Part shown: positions 36,868-46,100 of the stretch, in pieces
How the letters are laid out: every line of letters starts with the position of its first letter
Numbering within the stretch: position 1 is the first letter of the stretch
Source: Bin80 sp965261255
GTDB lineage: Bacteria; Bacteroidota; Rhodothermia; Rhodothermales; Bin80
Length of the DNA: 64,000 nt
Assembly: GCA_965261255.1 (NCBI GenBank)
Contig: CBDHCQ010000004.1
Span: 1,674,001 to 1,738,000, forward strand
Direction: 5' to 3'
Position numbers and translations under genes: made by a program
Notes under the pieces: model-generated
Told to the model about the DNA's origin: nothing
What the model saw: the letters and a program-made list of their open reading frames with translations, nothing else
The model's database searches: none

Positions 36868-38403
36868 ATGTCGAGACAACGAGTTTCTATGCGCAAAATC
36901 AGATCGGTTCTTCGCTACCACTTTGGCGAGGGCTACAGTATTCGAAAGACGGCGAAGTATTCGCTTCTTTCGTTCAGCACGGCCCGGGATTACGTGCATC
37001 GCGCGAAGCAGGCTGGCTTGGGTTGGCCTTTACCGGAGGAGATGACGGACGCGGAGCTGGATGCAAGATTGTTTCCGGATTCAAGGGTCAGCAATCCGCG
37101 TCATCCTGCGCCGGATTGGGAGGTGATCCATAAGACATTGGACCGGAAGGGGCAGACGCTGCAATTGGCGCACGAACGGTACTTGCAGGTTTATCCAGGT
37201 GGGTACAGTTACAGTCGGTTTTGTGCGCTTTACCGCGCCTGGTGTAAACGAAAGGATGTGGTGATGCGGCAAACGCATGAGCCGGGCGAGAAGCTGTTTG
37301 TGGACTATGCGGGCAAAAGGATTCCCTATGTGTCCCTGCGTTCAGGCGAGCAATGCGCGGCACAGATCTTCGTGGCAACGCTGGGGTTTTCGAGTTTCAC
37401 GTATGTGGAGGCCTCGCGGGACCAGAAACTTCCCAGTTGGATTGGTGCGCATCAGCGGGCGCTGGATTTTTTTGGAGGCGTTCCCAAAGCCATTATCTGT
37501 GATAACCTGAAAGCGGCGGTAAGTCAGTCCCATCGTTATGAGCCCACCTTGAATCGAACCTATGCAGAACTGGGGGAGCATTACAAGGTAGCGCTGATTC
37601 CAACGCGCGCGTATCATCCAAAAGATAAAGCTGCCGTGGAGAGCGCGGTGGGCCATATTACGAGACAGATTCTGGCCCGCATTGATGATCGACAGTTTTT
37701 CGGTCTGGAACAGATTAATGCTGCGATCTGGCCGCTTTTAGCGGCGCTCAACGATGCCTCCTTCCAGAAGCGGCTCGGGAGTCGCCGCAGTCAGTTTGAG
37801 GCGCATGACCTTCCGGCCCTGTCTCCGCTTCCTCAGGATCGCTTTGTATTGCGGCAATGGAAGCTCGCGCGCGTGAATGTGGATTACCATATTGAGGTGA
37901 ACAAGGTGTTTTACAGCGTCCCCTATATCCATGTACACGAACAGCTGGAGGTTGCCGTCTCTGCCTGTACCGTAGAATGCTTTCTTAATGGAGAACGAAT
38001 TGCTTCGCATTTGCGCGGAGCTCGTCAATACAGTTACCATACCAACCCGGATCACATGCCGAAAGCGCATCGCAACTATCAGGATCAACAAAAACTGCTG
38101 AAAAGAGTCCGGCATATCGGTCCGCATGCAGAAAAGATGGCGGAAAAGATTCTGGCACGCTTTATTCATCCAGAACAGGGATACCGGAGTATTCTTGGAC
38201 TCTTAAGCTTAGCGAGGACCTACGGGCAGCAACGTGTGGATGCCGCCTGTAAACACGCGCTCTCCCTGGGGGCCTGCTCCTCCAAGAACGTTAACGCGAT
38301 TCTCAAACACTGGCGGGATTCCCCCCCAGAACCGGAGGATCCCCAACCACTGATTCACGAAAACCTTCGAAACGGCGACTATTACGCCCCAAACACTGAA
38401 TAA
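36868..38403 (+). CDS. istA: IS21-family transposase IstA
   Basis: 511 residues from the ATG at 36868; the frame is open 30 bases further. The N-terminus has a helix-turn-helix (IRSVLRYHFGEGYSIRKTAKYSLLSFSTARDYVHRAKQAG). The DDE integrase core has Asp in EKLFVDYAGKRIPY, Asp in PKAIICDNLKAAV and Glu in YHPKDKAAVESAVGHI. It cuts and joins the element ends, helped by the ATPase IstB. The C-terminal tail ends in YYAPNTE; the same C-terminal sequence recurs in decayed form just downstream. Confidence 0.93.
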   Translation: MSRQRVSMRKIRSVLRYHFGEGYSIRKTAKYSLLSFSTARDYVHRAKQAGLGWPLPEEMTDAELDARLFPDSRVSNPRHPAPDWEVIHKTLDRKGQTLQLAHERYLQVYPGGYSYSRFCALYRAWCKRKDVVMRQTHEPGEKLFVDYAGKRIPYVSLRSGEQCAAQIFVATLGFSSFTYVEASRDQKLPSWIGAHQRALDFFGGVPKAIICDNLKAAVSQSHRYEPTLNRTYAELGEHYKVALIPTRAYHPKDKAAVESAVGHITRQILARIDDRQFFGLEQINAAIWPLLAALNDASFQKRLGSRRSQFEAHDLPALSPLPQDRFVLRQWKLARVNVDYHIEVNKVFYSVPYIHVHEQLEVAVSACTVECFLNGERIASHLRGARQYSYHTNPDHMPKAHRNYQDQQKLLKRVRHIGPHAEKMAEKILARFIHPEQGYRSILGLLSLARTYGQQRVDAACKHALSLGACSSKNVNAILKHWRDSPPEPEDPQPLIHENLRNGDYYAPNTE

Positions 38404-38489
38404 TATGCGCGCGACTCCAAAATTTGTCTCCCCTCGGCTTAAAGGCAGGGGGCGCGCACGGGGTGCCCCCGTTCTCCATGCAGCACGGG

Positions 38490-38705
38490 GAGATCCACAC
38501 ATTCCTGGAATTTTGCGCTTGGCGATACTCCAGGATCAACAACATATTAATGCTGTCTGTGAACATCTGCGCGCCTTGGAGATCGGTTCCCCGAGGTACG
38601 TAGCTCAATACGCAAACACTGGCGGCAAGCGCCCTACCAGACCGGAGGCGCAACCGCACACCAATCTACAAACCGGCGTGTAATACGCCCCAAACACTCG
38701 ATAAC
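38490..38705 (+). pseudogene. Decayed duplicate of the istA 3' end
   Basis: Between istA and istB the plus strand reads ILRLAILQDQQHINAVCEHL and on, which aligns with ILGLLSLARTYGQQRVDAAC in IstA, and ends (after a stop) with YAPNTR where IstA ends YYAPNTE. The DNA phrase TACGCCCCAAACACT occurs in both. So a second istA-type C-terminus lies here, about 60 codons long. A 92-codon open frame over it is not a real separate gene. Confidence 0.65.
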
Positions 38706-39461
38706 ATGCTCTCTCACCCCACACTCGAAAAACTTGAACAGCTCCGATTCAAAGGCATGGCGCGCGCACTGCGTGCACAACTGAATACGCCTGAAATTGA
38801 TCAAATGAACTTTATGGATCGCCTGGGACTGTTGGTCGACCACGAAGCCACCGTCCGCGAAAATGCACGATTACAATCCCGGTTGCGGCGGGCAAACTTG
38901 CGCCAAAATGCGTGTATGGAAGATCTGGACTACCGGACCAGTCGTGGACTCGACCGCCCCTTGATGATGCATCTGGCCCAATGCAGTTGGATTCGAAGCC
39001 ATGAAAACATCGTCGTTACAGGACCGACGGGAGTAGGAAAAACATTCATCGCCTGTGCACTTGCACACAAAGCCTGTCTACTTGGCTACTCGGTTACCTA
39101 TGTGCGCTTGCCCCGTCTACTGCAGGAGTTCGCACTTGCTCGGGCCGAAGGGCGCTACCTGAAACTGCTCAATAAACTCGCCAGACTGGACTTGCTTGTC
39201 CTGGATGACTGGGCCATGAAAAAAATCAGTAGTGCCCAACAGGAAGACTTGCATGAGTTGCTTGACGATCGAATGCAAACCCGATCCACCGTCGCCGCAA
39301 GTCAAATCCCCATTGAATCATGGCATGAAATGATGGCCAATCCAACCCTGTCGGATGCCATCCTTGACCGACTCGTCCACATTGCACACCGCATTGAACT
39401 CAAAGGCGAGTCCATGCGAAAACAATTGGCGAAATTGTCCGGCCCAATGCATCAAAATTAA
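38706..39461 (+). CDS. istB: IS21-family ATPase helper IstB
   Basis: 251 residues, the usual IstB length. AAA+ ATPase with Walker A GPTGVGKT in NIVVTGPTGVGKTFIACALAHKA, Walker B LLVLDDWAM and sensor motifs near STVAASQIPIESWHEMM. N-terminal helical part LEQLRFKGMARALRAQL is typical. It forms filaments on DNA to select target sites and stimulates IstA. The gene is intact, so the element may be mobile. Confidence 0.93.
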   Translation: MLSHPTLEKLEQLRFKGMARALRAQLNTPEIDQMNFMDRLGLLVDHEATVRENARLQSRLRRANLRQNACMEDLDYRTSRGLDRPLMMHLAQCSWIRSHENIVVTGPTGVGKTFIACALAHKACLLGYSVTYVRLPRLLQEFALARAEGRYLKLLNKLARLDLLVLDDWAMKKISSAQQEDLHELLDDRMQTRSTVAASQIPIESWHEMMANPTLSDAILDRLVHIAHRIELKGESMRKQLAKLSGPMHQN

Positions 39462-39528
39462 CCCGATCACGTTAAGAAAAAAAAACGGATAACTACATGC
39501 GATTACCAGCAAGGCGCAGACCTCCAAA

Positions 39529-39605
39529 GTGATCGGATTAAATAAGAACGGTGATCGGATTAAATAAGAATGGTGATCGAATTAAATAAGAATGGTGATC
39601 GAATT
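39529..39605. repeat. IS21 right-end 22-base repeats
   Basis: Four units start with GTGATCG at 39529, 39551, 39573 and 39595; the first three continue into ATTAAATAAGAA-type tails. They are inverted relative to the left-end units. Confidence 0.85.
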
Positions 39606-39818
39606 GATAGGAATAATCAGCACTGTAAATTTAGTTCCAAAACAAGAACTAAATGTGGTTTTTCCTCTGGCTTTAGTAGTGCCTTTGCTCGGCCGATTAA
39701 TGTAAGAACACGAGCGGGAGAAATATCAATGGACAAACTATTGAGAGAGCTTATTGAATTTTGGAAACGCAAAGAAGCTACTTTCTCAAGGATTGGTCGG
39801 GATGTTGACGTTTTATAA
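39606..39818 (+). pseudogene. 3' part of host gene split by IS21
   Basis: In frame with codon boundaries of the 5' part at 36334-36615. Reads DRNNQHCKFSSKTRTKCGFS and ends with LLRELIEFWKRKEATFSRIGRDVDVL. The tail is basic and helical, a possible DNA- or RNA-binding helix. Function unknown. Confidence 0.65.
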
Positions 39819-40293
39819 TTTGGTTGAGTAAGCTATTAGAAAGACTCGTTAAATCTTAACGCTGCAATTAGCCAAACGTAAAATGACGAACGGGTATGCT
39901 CCGATCAAAAACATCTCCAACGAGAATTAAACGCTCCGTCAATCTGAATTACGATGCTTTTTCACGATCAAAGAGCCCCTGTATCCTATACGTGATGCTT
40001 AATTGAGTTCAATAATAGAGTGATTGATGATGTTGAGGGTTACGTGCATATTCCGAATGCGAAAAAACGCCTATCCAAAACACACCTTCGGGAGGCAAGC
40101 GGAATCGTAAAGACGAAAAACATCTTTCCACAAACTCCCGTCTGGTCTTTAGCAGTAATTTCCCCAGACAATAAACCGAACATCGCACCGATTAGGACAA
40201 GCATCAATGAAAATAGCCCAAATGTGACCCCTATCTGGGGAAAATCACTACGGAAAATGGGGCGGAGACCTCAATGAAAAAATGTGATTGCAT
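39819..40293. other. Gap with no recognised gene
   Basis: About 475 bases. An open frame at 40020-40277 has no recognisable domain. A perfect 10-base inverted repeat, TTTCCCCAGA at 40159-40168 and TCTGGGGAAA at 40234-40243, encloses 65 bases; no T-run follows. The region is probably decayed mobile DNA. Confidence 0.4.
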
Positions 40294-40381
40294 ATTCCGA
40301 CCATGTGGGGCACTGATTCCGACGATGTGGGGCACCAATCCGAGCGATGCGGGGCACTAATCCGAGCGATGCGGGGCACCT
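40294..40381. repeat. End array of a second IS21-like element
   Basis: Four tandem 22-base units begin at 40294, 40316, 40338 and 40360. They share the pattern ATTCCGAnGATGnGGGGCAC. Period and copy number are the same as in the intact IS21 nearby, but the sequence is different, so this is the leftover end of another member of the family. It abuts the truncated RES gene. There are no unique spacers, so it is not a CRISPR array. Confidence 0.75.
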
Positions 40382-40890
40382 CCGAAACGAGTTGCATTAC
40401 ACGGGAGGGCCAATCCCGCAGGGATCCCCTATTTGTATCTTGGATCAACAGCGAAGACCGCGGTTGCTGAAGTTAGACCACACCCCGGCCAAACTGTTTG
40501 TGTGACAGAATTCCTCATTGAATCTGAACTCCAGTTAGTTGACCTGCGTGAACTACATTCGCTGATTTCGCCATTTTCGTTTTTACTCAGAGATGAGGAA
40601 AACTTGCTGCCCCGGCTAAGAGGCGGTGATATCAAATTTCTGGAAAGCCTCGGAGAAGATTTAGCAGCACCGGTCATCCCAACTGCGGCAGCCGTCGACT
40701 ACACTAAAAGTCAGTATTTGTGCGAGTTTATAAAAAGTGTGACTATCAAGGAGTAATCTATAAGAGTTCCGTTAGCGAAGGGATAAATCTCGCTTTATTT
40801 AATCCAGACAAAGCAAGGGTTGGACAAATTACTGAATATCAAATTAAAGGAGTTTCAGTAGACATGAATCGACAGGAACCCGCCGCATAG
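40382..40890 (+). pseudogene. Truncated, frameshifted RES-domain toxin gene
   Basis: Starting in frame at the edge of the repeat array, the plus strand reads HGRANPAGIPYLYLGSTAKT, with AVAEVRPHPGQ next, and the later part GGDIKFLESLGEDLAAPVIP, the RES-domain pattern (R-x-N-P-x-G-x-P, Tyr, Glu). RES proteins are NAD-degrading toxins, usually paired with an Xre-type antitoxin. The N-terminus is cut off by the IS-like end. One base is missing in an A-run at 40732-40736; restoring it continues with CDYQGVIYKSSVSEGINLAL and ends at 40890. The gene is inactive, and no antitoxin gene is seen beside it. Confidence 0.72.
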
Positions 40891-40955
40891 TCGGTTTACA
40901 TTCGTATCCAGTCGGTTCCGAAGATTGGACTATCCGCTCATAAATGCGAAGCGCC

Positions 40956-41333
40956 CTACCAAAAACCCTTGCCTTCCCGCCGGCTCACATACTCAACACA
41001 GTATATCGCCATCCTTCGGATCAGATCCTCCATGAGGGGCTCTTGATAGGGAATCAGGAGGCAGTACTTGGTTGTTCTGTGCTTTTTTAATTCCTCATGA
41101 AAGGGTGCCAGTGATGCCCTGTGTGGAGCAAAGTTGAGATGGGCCTTGTGTGCAGAATAGGCAAACAGGAATCGCGGTTCCACGAAGAAGGGCGTTCCCC
41201 ATTTGATCACTTCCTCGGCCTCAGGCGCGGCATTTTGAGGTATAGCACGAAGCTTGTGCAGATGTGGAAGTGCCTCGTCTGGGGCAGCCATGATATACTC
41301 TTCGACCGTAGTCGGTCGCTGTTTGTCAGCCAT
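40956..41333 (-). CDS. DUF1801 family protein
   Basis: 125 residues. The DUF1801 (YdhG/YdeI-like) pattern is clear: TVEEYIMAAPDEALPHLHKLRAIPQNAAPEAEEVIKWGTPFFV, then LFAYSAHKAHLNFAPH and TKYCLLIPYQEPLMEDLIRRM. The fold is related to frataxin-like iron chaperones, but the role of this family is not established. Cytoplasmic. It stands alone between the mobile-element remains and the defence locus, on the opposite strand. Confidence 0.85.
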   Translation of the reverse strand: MADKQRPTTVEEYIMAAPDEALPHLHKLRAIPQNAAPEAEEVIKWGTPFFVEPRFLFAYSAHKAHLNFAPHRASLAPFHEELKKHRTTKYCLLIPYQEPLMEDLIRRMAIYCVEYVSRREGKGFW

Positions 41334-41656
41334 TCAATTCACACGTGGGATGCTAAATTGCCTCTATTTGTGCGCTACACATCTTGTGCGTACAGGTTTC
41401 CCTTGCTACTATATTCGTGAAGCATTTCTTCGGGAAACTGCGACTATGCATCCCCTAGATATCCGAGAAGCGCGCGGGCCCCTGGCAGAATGTAACCTTC
41501 ATGGTTTATTTTAGCAACCAGCCCCAATGACCATAAAGAAATAGCACTGCCAGCAAAAGAAACAGCGGGTCACTCAGCAAAGTGAATACCGATTGCATTT
41601 GGTCGCCCTGCCCCGTTTCCTCCAGGACTCAGCGAACTATAGCACACCTACACCTT
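41334..41656. repeat. Duplicated upstream region of the defence operon (copy 1)
   Basis: The stretch from about 41424 to 41620 resembles the region before the methylase gene (about 42962-43135). Shared pieces are CGGGAAACTGCGA at 41430 and 42968, and a CACTCAGCAAA/TACTCAGCAAA block near 41570 and 43111. It is therefore the promoter-side part of an ancient tandem duplication. Exact ends need an alignment. Confidence 0.6.
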
Positions 41657-41736
41657 GAAATCTTCCATTAAGATCGGAATTGTGATTCACAACCATCCAG
41701 CATAATGCATCACTACCAGACTTGGAAAACAAGGCC
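41657..41736 (+). pseudogene. 3' remnant of a methylase gene before HTH/ImmA copy 1
   Basis: From GAAATCTTCC at 41657 to the ATG at 41737 the DNA aligns without gaps with the last 80 bases of the methylase gene (from 47117). The final part ATGCATCACTACC is identical, corresponding to the C-terminal MHHYRAWKTR. Stops in the frame show it is no longer coding. It proves that copy 1 of the HTH/ImmA gene once followed its own methylase gene. Confidence 0.72.
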
Positions 41737-42885
41737 ATGCCCCCGCGCGTCAGTGTGAGACCTGCCCTCCTGCAATGGGCCTGTGATCGTGCCCAAGTGG
41801 ATCCTGAAAAACTGCGCGAACGATTTCCAAAGTACGATGATTGGGAAAACGGTATTCTGAAACCGACGCTCCGCGAAGTGGAGGATTTCGCAAGGTTTAT
41901 GCATGTTCCTATTGGTACTCTTTTTATGTCAGAACCAATGCATGAAGAGATACCAATCAATGATCTCCGCATAATTGAAAATCAGGGAATTTCAAGACCC
42001 AGTAATAATCTATTGGATATCATCGATCTCTGCCAGCAGCGTCAGGACTGGTATGAAGGTTTTGCCATGTCTAAGGATATAGAATTGCTTCCCTTTGTAG
42101 GATCGACTACAGTAAGAGATGATGTTGAAGCCACGGCAAAGACAATTCAAACTACTTCAGGTTTTAGTGAGGAAGAGCGTAAGAAATTACCAAACTGGGC
42201 GCACGCACTGCGCTACTTCGTTGATCAAGTCGACGACTTGGGCATCCTTATCATGATCAGTGGCGTTTTCGGGAATAACCCGCACAGAAAACTTGATCCC
42301 CAGGAGTTTCGAGGTTTTGCTCTGGCAGATGACCTTGTCCCTCTGATATTCATTAATGGTGCAGACTCCGAGGCAGTACAAATATTTACACTGGCGCACG
42401 AACTCGCACATATATGGCTGGGCGAATCGATCTTGTCTAATGTGGCTCCAGATTCATTCCCGTCACACGAAACCGAGCGTTGGTGCAGCCAAGTAGCGGC
42501 TGAACTTCTTGTCCCTGCGGTATCCCTGCGTGAAAATTTCCGAGAGGACACTGATCTGTCTGATGAACTTCGGCGATTGGCATGTCACTACAAAGTCAGC
42601 ACACCTGTCATGCTTCGCCGCCTACTTGATATTGAAGTGCTACAACACAACAAATTTATGGAGCAATATCGCCGTGAGTTAGATCCGGTCAAGCCAAGCC
42701 GGGGATGCGGAGGGGGCAATTTTCACGCTATACTCGGCACTCGGGTTGGTCAACGATTTGGTTCTGCAATAGTAGCCAGCACATTGTCTGGCCAAACATT
42801 ATTTACAGATGCATTTCGCTATCTGGGGATTAGAAAGGTATCTACCCTCAAAACATTTGCGGAAAGTCTTAGTGTGAGGGTTTAA
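41737..42885 (+). CDS. HTH/ImmA-IrrE metallopeptidase-like protein, copy 1
   Basis: 382 residues from the ATG at 41737. The N-terminal part (RVSVRPALLQWACDRAQVDPEKLRERFPKYDDWENGILKPTLREVEDFARFMHVPIGTLFM, about 1-65) is an Xre-like helix-turn-helix domain. The C-terminal half is an ImmA/IrrE zinc-peptidase domain with HELAH in IFTLAHELAHIWLGES and a distal Glu in RWCSQVAAELLVP. Such proteins control mobile-element or toxin genes, or cleave a repressor. It is about four-fifths identical to copy 2 at 47197. It is preceded by a methylase remnant, so its original operon partner has been lost. Confidence 0.85.
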   Translation: MPPRVSVRPALLQWACDRAQVDPEKLRERFPKYDDWENGILKPTLREVEDFARFMHVPIGTLFMSEPMHEEIPINDLRIIENQGISRPSNNLLDIIDLCQQRQDWYEGFAMSKDIELLPFVGSTTVRDDVEATAKTIQTTSGFSEEERKKLPNWAHALRYFVDQVDDLGILIMISGVFGNNPHRKLDPQEFRGFALADDLVPLIFINGADSEAVQIFTLAHELAHIWLGESILSNVAPDSFPSHETERWCSQVAAELLVPAVSLRENFREDTDLSDELRRLACHYKVSTPVMLRRLLDIEVLQHNKFMEQYRRELDPVKPSRGCGGGNFHAILGTRVGQRFGSAIVASTLSGQTLFTDAFRYLGIRKVSTLKTFAESLSVRV

Positions 42886-43147
42886 GTGATATATCTCTTG
42901 GATAGAAATGTCTCCGTCAGCACAATAATCACTCCCTGGCTTTGATTTTCGCTGGTCATAATATCTACGGGAAACTGCGAGTATTTGCACCCTAAATTCC
43001 CGAGAAGCACACAATTCCACGGCAGTGTGTGAACTTCGTGTCATATCTTAATGACCGGCCCCGAACGCCTTAATAGACAACATCCACCAATTAAGACACC
43101 AACGGACTACTCAGCAAAATGACTACTGACCGCTCCTGGAATTCACC
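42886..43147. other. Upstream region of the methylase gene
   Basis: About 260 bases. Its first 70 bases (TAAGTGAT and on) resemble what follows copy 2 at 48343, and the remainder resembles the region before copy 1. So the joint of the tandem duplication lies here, at about 42960. The promoter of the methylase-HTH/ImmA operon should be in this region; I could not fix a -10/-35 pair. Confidence 0.55.
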
Positions 43148-46100
43148 ATGAAAGGGAAAAATAGCTTTCTTTCCGACTTAAATGAACGCCCTTGGTCGCC
43201 TGCCCTGGGTGCCCAACTTCGTCCGGTTGGACTTTTCATCGGCAAAGGACCGCTCGCCATGGAAGTTGCAGTTGCATCCGCAGCGAAAAGATTAAGTGAC
43301 GGGGAGATTAAGAGGGTATGGAAAGCTCGAAAAGGAAGGCGAGGCTCTCCGCTACTTCTGATCATTCTGCATTCAGATAGAGCGTACCTGTGTGGGGCTG
43401 CGGGTGAAAAGCCACCCACCTATCCTGACATGGATCCTGGGCAGGCTGAAAGGCTGTGCCGTGAACTGCTAGACCAACCCGACAGACATTCGGCTCTTCG
43501 TCTCCTCGCTCAAGCACTATCTTCGTCCAAAACGAATCTGCCAGGACTCAGGAATGAAGGGCTGTTGGCGCTGCATGAACTGGAGCATGGTGTACCTAAA
43601 CGATCAGATCTGCAATATGCCAGGAATAAAGCACAGTCAGCTTTGGGACTTAGGGGGCGTGATCTACTGGAGGCATTAGGTTTTTCCATTGAGCCGCTGG
43701 ACAACCTAACGAGCGTCCTGCGAAGCAGTAACCGCAAGACTGCGCTTGCGGTTATGTTGCACGAGGATGAATCCGTTGAGAACAAGGAGCAGCGCTTTAA
43801 TCTGCTATCTCCTGTGAGCTACGCATTCAGAAAGGCAGACGACGAGGACCTGAATTGGATCATCTTTACACAAGGGAACCGGATCCGTCTCTATGCGACA
43901 GATATAAACGTGGGTGTAGGGCGACGTGGCCGCACGGAGACATATATCGAATGCCAGCCTTGGCTGCTTTTCGACGAACAGCTGTATTATCTCTGGTTGC
44001 TCTTCTCGGCGGAAGCACTGATGCCTGCTGGCAGTCTTAACGAGCTTCTGGAGGGGTCCACACGCTTTGCAGGCGATCTTGCTAAACGCCTGCGAGAGCG
44101 AATCTACGAGCGTGTCGTCCCTGTGCTGGCCCAGGGGATAACACACGCACGCGGTATCATATCGCCAAGCGTGGAAGAGCTCGCACTGACGTACGAAATG
44201 GCCCTGATCGTGCTGTTTCGTCTCCTGTTCATTGCCTACGCGGAAGATCGGGACCTGCTTCCCTATGGAAATAACGATGCCTATCGTCGCAGATCTCTGA
44301 AGGAAAAGGCACAGGAATTGGCTAATGCGATCGCAAAGGATACACCGATAGCCGAAGGCTCCACGCACTGGCGAGAGACCGTAGATCTCTGGCAAGCGAT
44401 CGCGAGGGGAAATGTTGAATGGGATGTTCCAGCATACGGCGGCGCCTTGTTTCAGGATGACGAGGTGATTTCACATGCTGGGGCTGAATTGTCAAAGATC
44501 ACACTGTCGAATGATTGCTTCGAGACGATCTTGCGCGACCTCCTCGTGATCCAAACCCCGGAAGGCGTACCCGGTCCGATTGATTTTCGCTCTCTTGGTG
44601 TGCGTGAATTCGGCACTATCTATGAAGGCCTGTTAGAGTCTGGGTTGGCAAAAGCTGATATGGACCTTGTGCTTAAAAGGCAAAAGAATGGAGATGTAGT
44701 GTACGTTCCTGCCAAGGAACAGGAGACACCGGTTGTAGCCGCGGGTGAAGCTTATCTGCACAACCGGTCTGGTGCACGAAAAACATCCGGCAGTTACTAC
44801 ACAAAATCCTTTGCCGTTGAGCACCTTTTGGATGGCTCACTGGAGCCAGCACTTGAGAATCATCTCGAGCGACTAGACGCGCTGGACAAAACAGACGCTG
44901 GCGAAGCATTTTTTGATTTTCGCGTTGCTGATATTGCCATGGGATCTGGACATTTTTTGATCAGTGCCATTGATCGCGTGGAGCAACAGATGGCGGATTA
45001 TCTTGCTAAGCGCCCCCTGCCGGGAGTCATGAATGAATTGGCGGAATTGCGCTCGATCGCAATGGGGCGACTAAGTGAGACCAACAGCAGTGACCCCATT
45101 GAAGACAGTCAACTCCTTCGCCGCCTCATCGCGAGGCGATGCATTTATGGCGTGGATCTCAACCCGCTCGCGGTTCAACTTGCACGACTTGCAGTCTGGA
45201 TCCATACATTCGTACCCGGGTTACCATTGTCTTTTCTTGACCGCACGCTGATCCACGGGAATGCGCTGGTCGGTATAGGGACTGTTGGCGAGATACGGAA
45301 TGTGTTTGAGGAGATCTCTGCACCACTTTTCCCTATTGATGCTCAGAAACTACTTGGCAAGGCGGTGAAACCGCTTCAGCGCCTAGCGAACAGCAATGAT
45401 TCCTCCCTCGCAGATATAGAGAATGCTCGCGTAGAACAGGAAGATGTTCGTGTAGCACTTCAAGGTGCAAAAACGCTTTGCGATCTACTGACCGCACTCC
45501 CCCTTTGCGACAATTCCGTGATCAAAGCGGTGCTTAACGAATGGGACGAGTTTTCAGATCCGTTTAACATGGAAGACAAAAGGGTGCAAAGGGCATCAAA
45601 CTCTTCCTCGGAAACCTTGCGGCCTCTCTCTGTGGTTCATTTCCCTATTGCCTTTCCAGAAGTATTTCTTCGGACACGGGCGGGGTTTGATGTGATTCTT
45701 GGCAATCCCCCATGGGAAAAAGTCAAGGTAGAGCAAGATGCCTTCTGGGCGCAACATTTTCCTGGAATAAATGCCAAGCCGCAGCATGAAAAGGAAGCGG
45801 AAATGGTGCGTCTACGCAAAGCGCGCCCCGATCTGGTTACACTCTATGAACGTGAACTTGACCAAACACGACAATTGCGTAAGGTGCTTGTGAGCGGACC
45901 CTATCCCGGGATAGGGTCCGGGGACCCAGATCTCTATAAGGCATTCTGCTGGCGCTTCTGGCGACTGTCCTGCAGACTTGGAGGCTACATCGGGGTTGTG
46001 CTACCTCGCAGCGCACTGGCTGCCAAGGGGTCGACGCATTTTCGTAAGGCGATGTTTAGCGAAGCGTCAAGGGTAGATGTCGCTACAATGACAAATCGCG

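Larger units (their letters stand above)
36616..39605 (+). mobile_element. IS21-family insertion sequence
   Basis: About 3 kb element with istA and istB and complex ends. The left end has four tandem 22-base units with the core ATCCGATCAC, starting at 36616, 36638, 36660 and 36682. The right end has four inverted units with the core GTGATCG, starting at 39529, 39551, 39573 and 39595. Multiple end repeats are typical of IS21. It interrupts one host reading frame between codons at 36615 and 39606; no target duplication is obvious. Between istA and istB it carries a degenerate second copy of the istA 3' end. Confidence 0.88.

Noticed and set aside
38405..38683. A separate 92-codon gene between istA and istB
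   Set aside because: Its sequence matches the IstA C-terminus in decayed form, with a stop before the shared end.
40020..40277. An 85-codon open frame
   Set aside because: No recognised domain and no supporting neighbour; the surrounding DNA is decayed.
40294..40381. A CRISPR-like array
   Set aside because: The 22-base units are directly contiguous without unique spacers, and no cas gene is present. The layout fits IS21 ends.
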